A program made the translations under genes and the position numbers. The notes below the pieces were generated by a model. It saw only the letters and a program-made list of their open reading frames with translations, was not told where the DNA came from and made no database searches. Shown here piece after piece: positions 59,401-64,000 of a stretch of 64,000 nucleotides of DNA. Origin of the DNA: Silene latifolia (lineage: Eukaryota; Streptophyta; Magnoliopsida; Caryophyllales; Caryophyllaceae); NCBI RefSeq assembly GCF_048544455.1, contig NC_133526.1, positions 1,938,001 through 2,002,000 of the forward strand, written 5' to 3'. The first letter of the stretch is position 1; the number at the start of each line of letters is the position of its first letter.

Positions 59401-60799
59401 CTTGTTTCTAATGCGAGGGCAACCAAATACCGTCATGGGCTGTCATCACATATGATATTTCCAAGACTAAATAGATGAAAATCTAGTTGAATACAAAGGG
59501 TAAATGAAAGGAAAAGTAACTTGGGATAAGTAATGCATTTCGTTGACAACAATCAGGGAAAACCTTTAATATCCAAAGTAGTATCTAACTTCTCGGCGTA
59601 CATTGCAGAATACCCTCTATTTTCCTTCCTAGACAGTTTCATCTTGTATTCCCCAGGGAGTTCGAAGAACTTTCTACTCTCGTCAAACAATGTTTCAAGC
59701 AGATGTTTCTCCACCCCATGGTTCACAATGTAGAAGAATCCAGTTTCAATGCACGCCTAAAATCCAAACGATCCAATGTATCAATAACCTCGATTTACAA
59801 CAACAGGATATCTGCAGGCAGGGCTACTGAACAAGCCAACAAGGCAATCATATACAACAACGGCAAAATTATTTCAGTGCCTCAAGAGCTCACACAAATG
59901 ACGGGGTTAGAGGATCATAACCTAGATATACGACAATGAGATATCTGCAGGCAAGGCTACTGAACACTGAACAAGTCATTCATACACAACGACGACAACA
60001 TTATCTCAGCGTCTCAAGAGATCGCACAAATGACAGGGTTAGAGGATCGGGTATTCGGGTGTATACAGTCTTAAACCCAGTTGTGCTATTAACAAATAGA
60101 CGCGGTTTTCATCGACCAGCTCATACTTTAGAGAGCCATTTTAACTCATTCCTAAGTAAGTTAGTAACTTATAACCTTATAATGGACGTAATGAGCCATT
60201 TTGATTTATTTCAATACACTCGATATCCAAAGAATAGCGAATTTCTTTTACGCTGTTGGAAATACTCAGAATCAGTTTGCAATATCGATGGCTAATTGGT
60301 TATGCACAACTAACTCGGATTTGAACCTGTAACCTATTACTCCCTCCGTCTCAGTCAATAGTTTACACTTTTTTTTTGTATTTCAATCAATAGTTTACAC
60401 TTTCCTATCCCAGTAATAAACAAATCCATTTGGGTGAAAACCATTACATTTCCTCCTCTAATCGTGTATAAAGCAATTGTAAACTATTGAATGGGACAAA
60501 TCGAGTATCTATTATAGCACCTAACCAGACTAAGACCGGTAAATTAGAACTATGAATTAATTAAAAGATAACAAATATTCCGTCTGTCTCAATGATCTCA
60601 ATCATTTATTTACATTTGATTAAAACACTTGTAACAAATATTATAAAAATAAATAAATGATTGAGACGGGAACGGAGTATATAAAAATAGGAAATTTAAT
60701 AAAAGAGTGGACCTGCCGAATTGAAGCAGCAGTAGAACGGCGGTCAAGGGCAGTTAAATCAATGATGGGCAGATTTATTGTTTCAGCTTTTTCTTCCAT
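56432..60799 (-). CDS. 2-oxoglutarate/Fe(II)-dependent dioxygenase (intact copy B)
   Basis: Eleven exons on the minus strand: 60713-60799, 59564-59756, 59071-59145, 58870-58921, 58344-58462, 58027-58127, 57745-57803, 57053-57109, 56898-56943, 56667-56746, 56432-56495. All borders are GT-AG and the frame holds for 310 aa plus stop. The N-terminal DIOX_N part reads INLPIIDLTALDRRSTAASI and then ACIETGFFYIVNHGVEKHLL. The C-terminal 2OG-FeII_Oxy part has the iron ligands H191 and D193 (SAHSDYG) and H252 (STLHRV), and R261-Y-S263 as the RxS 2-oxoglutarate site. The family hydroxylates or desaturates small molecules with O2 and 2-oxoglutarate; it resembles the uncharacterised At3g46490 group, and I cannot name a substrate. 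Likely cytosolic. Intron 1 holds two Stowaway elements and a SINE relic. Confidence 0.9.
60190..60339 (-). mobile_element. SINE relic in intron 1 of the intact dioxygenase
   Basis: Homologous to the relic at 38.99-39.09 kb in copy C. A B-box-like GGTTCAAATCC is visible on the minus strand near 60316-60326, and a Stowaway element starts at 60340 where the head would be expected. Confidence 0.4.
60340..60505. mobile_element. Stowaway-like MITE in intron 1 of the dioxygenase
   Basis: CTCCCTCCGTCTCAGTCAAT at the left, ATTGAATGGGACAAATCGAG at the right, flanked by TA. AATAGTTTACA and its complement form the stem. Confidence 0.75.
60578..60677. mobile_element. Very short Stowaway-like fold-back
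   Basis: 100 bp. TTCCGTCTGTCTCAATGATC at the left against GATTGAGACGGGAACGGAG at the right, with flanking TA. Nearly the whole length is stem. Confidence 0.7.
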
Positions 60800-61103
60800 T
60801 TTCTCTCTGCTACAGTTGTGTTTGACTGATGGGTAACTTTAGCTTGATTGAGTGTTGGTATGAAGAGGTAAGTTGGGCTTTGGGCTGTAAATGATCTAAG
60901 TCGGCTTGTGGAGATATCAGAACGGTTTGCCTAAAACTTGAATTGATCTAAGTTGGGCCGTCAAATTGTAAATTCGTGGAATTTTTTAGAAATAAATAAT
61001 TGGGTAAATAGGGTAAAAAAGAATAATTTTTTTTTAATCAAAAAAGAAAAAAAAAAGAACTATTTGCTAAAATAGGATTCAATCTTACTCTAGTTATCTG
61101 AAA
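60800..61103. other. Promoter side of the intact dioxygenase
   Basis: Upstream DNA of the minus-strand dioxygenase. I see no convincing TATA box and no other gene. Confidence 0.4.
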
Positions 61104-61378
61104 CTTGTTCCGGAACGAGAAAAAGGATTACGCATCTGAGGTAGTACCTCAGACCTTGTAGTTTTTGAGCATATACACATTTTTTCTGAGCATATTACCA
61201 TTTATAAATATAGTTTTTGAGTAATATTATACTTTTTTAGTGTAATATTTTAGTAAATCTGCTCAAAAACTTTATACTAAAGCAGAACTCTAATTTTTTA
61301 AAATAAAACTCAGAAAATAAACAATAAGAGGTATTACCTCAGATGTATAGTCTATAAACTGGTTCTGGAACAAATAAG
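61104..61378. mobile_element. Fold-back MITE, unclassified
   Basis: CTTGTTCCGGAACGAG with GCATCTGAGGTAGTACCTC at the left is mirrored by GAGGTATTACCTCAGATG with GGTTCTGGAACAAATAAG at the right, an inverted repeat of about 50 bp. The target duplication is unclear. The subterminal GAGGTANTACCTC is itself a palindrome. Confidence 0.55.
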
Positions 61379-61710
61379 TCATGCGTTATTACTATTGTCA
61401 TTTTCACTATTCTAATTACCGTTATTTTCATCTAGCTCAATTTGTCATGCTCTAATGAAATCGTAGTGTATACCATCCGAGGTGGTATACATATTCCGGT
61501 CAAATTTATTTATTTATTTTTTATATTCGTAGTGAGAAGTATTTTACACAAATATAAATAAATGATCAGGAGGGAGGAATTATCAAATAAAACGCCTTCC
61601 TTGATATCTATAAATGTAAACAAATTCGAGTATGTTTTTATAACTTTAACTAATACGAAGAAACACACATTATCAATTACGTAAAATAGAAATTGTTTTG
61701 GACTCGTTCT
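61379..61710. other. Intergenic, one hairpin
   Basis: No gene. GTATACCATCCGAGGTGGTATAC-type hairpin (about 61468-61490), similar in style to the palindrome of the preceding MITE. Confidence 0.4.
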
Positions 61711-61724
61711 ACATTTACAACGCG

Positions 61725-61846
61725 GCTGATTTGCTTGCAATGAACTTCGTCCCGTCCTTAGGGAGGACATCTTTGGTATAACTATTCCCCGTGTAATAGC
61801 TAGTAGTTAATTTTGGGGCTTTGCCCCTCTTCCGCACCAAAAAAAA
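61725..61846 (+). mobile_element. 5'-truncated LINE tail
   Basis: 122 bp ending in a short poly(A) after GGGGCTTTGCCCCTCTTCCG, flanked by a perfect 14-bp target duplication ACATTTACAACGCG (61711-61724 and 61847-61860). GGGGCTTTGCCCC just before poly(A) is common in plant L1-type 3' ends. No coding part remains. Confidence 0.7.
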
Positions 61847-62074
61847 ACATTTACAACGCGAGTCTTTAAAAAGAACTACAAGGAGGGAGAAAATTGCTCA
61901 ATGAAAGTAGATGATCATGTTCATTCATCTTAATCCTACAATTCCAGATTAACATTACAGTATTAATCAAATAGGAGTAACTAACTAGTCATTGTAATTC
62001 TCACTAAACATGTTAAATGACAAAATTACCCTCAAATCCCATTGATCACGATTCACAACCGGGTTTGAAGGGCT

Positions 62075-63970
62075 TCAAAGGGGCCTAACTGAGGCTGGGG
62101 TAGGAGGCCACAGGTTAAGAGGCATTGGCCGATGATTAAGCCTAGACTCAAGGCCGGTTTGAGGTTGGACCGAGGAAGCGGAGGGCGGGGCCGCGACACG
62201 CTCACACGAAGGGCACATTGTGAGGGTAGTTGGAGGGGTCATGTGCATATAAAACTGTGGAGACATCTTCAATGTACGCAACTCTATCACTTCCTTTTGT
62301 AGCCTTCTGTTTTCCTCCGTTAGCTTTTCGCAACATCGTTTTAAAAACTCGCAATCTACTTCCGTTTGCTTCAATTTTGTCCTGTTTTACAAGAATTTAT
62401 TACGACGTTAAACAAAGAGTACAATCGGTAATTTATGTAAGTAAATAATTTTAATAGATACGACATTGATCGGTCCAACTTGTGTAGATTTGAACTCAAA
62501 GGTGACCCAATTCAAAATGAAAAAATAAACCCGGCTCATAAGTCAGAAGTCATAACCCCTAAACCATGTTCTTTGTAATGACGTATTTAAAACACATGAC
62601 CCGAATGATCGAGAATGCAAATTCTTATTTTAGACGCGCTATTTCCCGTCTGAAATAAGCGCGTCTTAAATAAGACGAACAAAATGTAGTCATTTTACTA
62701 CAAAATGTTACTATTTTCTGATAAAATATTACCATCAATTCAGGGTAAAAAGTAACAATTTTAGTTATAACATTTTGTCATTAAATGGTTACATTCTATT
62801 AAAAAAATAATGACATTTAGTCCGTCTTATTTCAAACAGTCTGAAACAAAACTTATTGGATCCAGAAATGGAAGTCATTAGCACACTCAAATTTGACCAA
62901 AACCCCTAATGACCCGACTTAAATGGTCCGAATGACCAAAATACCCTCGAACAATAATTGAAATATCTCACCTTGCTCTACGGTTCTGAAACCAAACCTC
63001 CACCTGACGTGGTCTAAGTCCTAGCCGTTTAGCAAGAGCTTGTTTTTGCTTCTGCACATCCAACACAAAAAATCGCCGAAAATATCAGTATTCATCGTCT
63101 CAATCATTTCTTTACTCGTATTTACCTTTTTATGCTTTTTGATAATATTAAAATAATTGAAACAAAATAATAGACGATTTCTTAGAAGACTTACGGGATT
63201 GAGAGTATTATGCTCCTTAAAACTATCCTCAAGGGTAGCAGACTGATCCTTAGTCAACCGAAGTTTCTTCCTCGAATTCTCGCCACCGTCTTCCTCGTCA
63301 CTCAAGCCTCGAGACGACGCTCGTTCGCCTTCGGTTTCCTCTCCGCCACAGAAGCTCCTCTTTCCGCTCATGTTTGACAATGTGCTGTTTGGAGACGACA
63401 CTCCTCCGTCTTCCTCGTCTCCGCCACCACTGCCTCTCGGTCTGCTCACATCTACCCCCATTGGACACGTGTCCAAAGTCCGATCTACAAAAAAATTATT
63501 CCACCATAATTTAGATAACATAATTTCTTTATCGTATCGCCAACTTTTGTATAAAATCGCCTTATATCTTAAAAAATAACCATCTACTCCCTTTGTTATA
63601 GACATTTGTTAAAAAAAATTATGATTTGTAAATGGTATTTTAATTAAAGGTAAAAATTAAATCTACAAACCTATAATATTTTTTTTATATAAAAATGAAC
63701 CGTCTTATTCTATAATTTATGACCTTACTGAAACGATCGTTTAACAAAGTTAATGTAAAACCGATCTATATAAAAAGACTGACCGGAGGCGAAGAAAGCG
63801 TCATTGCTTCGATTCCAAGGAAGCTTCTGACGAAACGAACCGGCGACCGGAGGAGTAGAAATGGAAGGAGATAAAGAAGCCGTCGTCGACGTCATGAGGT
63901 TGAGTTGTAGTGGATTAGAAGTAATATTATTACTAGACGGCGTCGTTTTCATCATCGTCAAAAACTTCAT
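62075..63970 (-). CDS. HD-Zip class II transcription factor, 5' end probably outside the window
   Basis: Four exons on the minus strand (63784-63970, 63195-63484, 62972-63051, 62075-62381) give 287 aa from the ATG at 63970. The frame stays open upstream to the window edge (asparagine/glutamine-rich), so the true start may lie beyond it. The homeodomain (about 134-190) reads [20 protein letters not shown], then [20 protein letters not shown] and FQNRRARTKLKQ. A leucine zipper follows with L199, L206, L213 and L220 at heptad spacing, then CPSCE (242-246), the redox-sensitive hallmark of class II (HAT22/HAT9/HAT14 group). Such proteins bind CAATNATTG as dimers and usually repress, for example in shade responses. 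Exon 2 encodes an acidic EEDGG-rich linker. A fold-back element lies in the last intron. Confidence 0.93.
62614..62855. mobile_element. Fold-back element in the last HD-Zip intron
   Basis: AAATTCTTATTTTAGACGCG at the left and the complement of CGTCTTATTTCAAACAGTCT near the right make an imperfect inverted repeat like that of the Mutator-type MITE at 37515-37699. Ends are not exact. Confidence 0.4.
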
Positions 63971-64000
63971 TTGTTGATGATTTTTCTCATTATTATTATT

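Noticed and set aside
59533-60295. Plus-strand frames across the dioxygenase 5' region
   Set aside because: Shadows of exon 2 and of intron repeats on the other strand.

Overview
The window is nuclear DNA of a flowering plant, almost certainly a eudicot. The evidence is AT-rich intergenic DNA, many short GT-AG introns, typical plant gene families (peroxisomal acyl-CoA oxidase, GT47 exostosin, AP2/ERF, HD-Zip II, FAR1-like, 2OG-Fe(II) dioxygenase) and heavy loading with Ty3/gypsy elements of the Tat type, MITEs, Helitrons and SINEs. Caryophyllales is possible but is only a guess.

Layout. 1-2.9 kb: two exons of an unidentified + strand gene with a Tourist-like MITE between them, a trinucleotide microsatellite and a Helitron 3' end. 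2.94-13.95 kb: an 11-kb Tat-type Ty3/gypsy fossil with two LTRs, a CTCAT target duplication, a 79-bp tandem array and antisense ORFs. 14-17.5 kb: MITE-rich DNA. 17.6-20.5 kb: a GT47 glycosyltransferase gene. 22.2-22.8 kb: a DREB-type ERF gene on the minus strand. 23.2-24.3 kb: a complete non-autonomous Helitron carrying a SINE. 24.3-28.0 kb: a partial, reverse-oriented Tat-type fossil. 28.4-35.1 kb: a complete 14-exon acyl-CoA oxidase gene (ACX1-like, minus strand, PTS1 SRL) whose introns hold a hAT MITE, a TRIM relic and a SINE. 36.4-43.1 kb: Helitrons, a broken dioxygenase copy, a short FAR1-type gene and a tandem repeat. 43.1-60.8 kb: a tandem duplication of a small-protein gene plus a 2OG dioxygenase. 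In the left copy the dioxygenase is broken and an 8.2-kb Tat-type fossil sits just downstream of the small gene. In the right copy the dioxygenase is complete (11 exons, 310 aa). 62.1-64 kb: an HD-Zip II gene running off the right edge.

How the parts relate. The host genes are unrelated single-copy loci and do not form a pathway or cluster. The exception is the dioxygenase/small-protein block, which exists as three remnants (37.5-39.3, 43.1-54.1 and 55.4-60.8 kb); only the last has an intact dioxygenase. The right copy also keeps an unoccupied version of the site where the 8.2-kb element landed, so the order of duplication and insertion can be read directly.

The signals I find most worth pursuing are: (i) the conserved antisense gene with its own TATA box in all three Tat-type copies; (ii) a paired, intact, unrecognised 113-aa basic protein family; (iii) a 190-aa FAR1-domain plus CCHC-knuckle protein without a transposase core; (iv) a 27-bp copy of acyl-CoA oxidase exon sequence lying in its own intron. 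I saw no prokaryote-type system, CRISPR array or rRNA gene.
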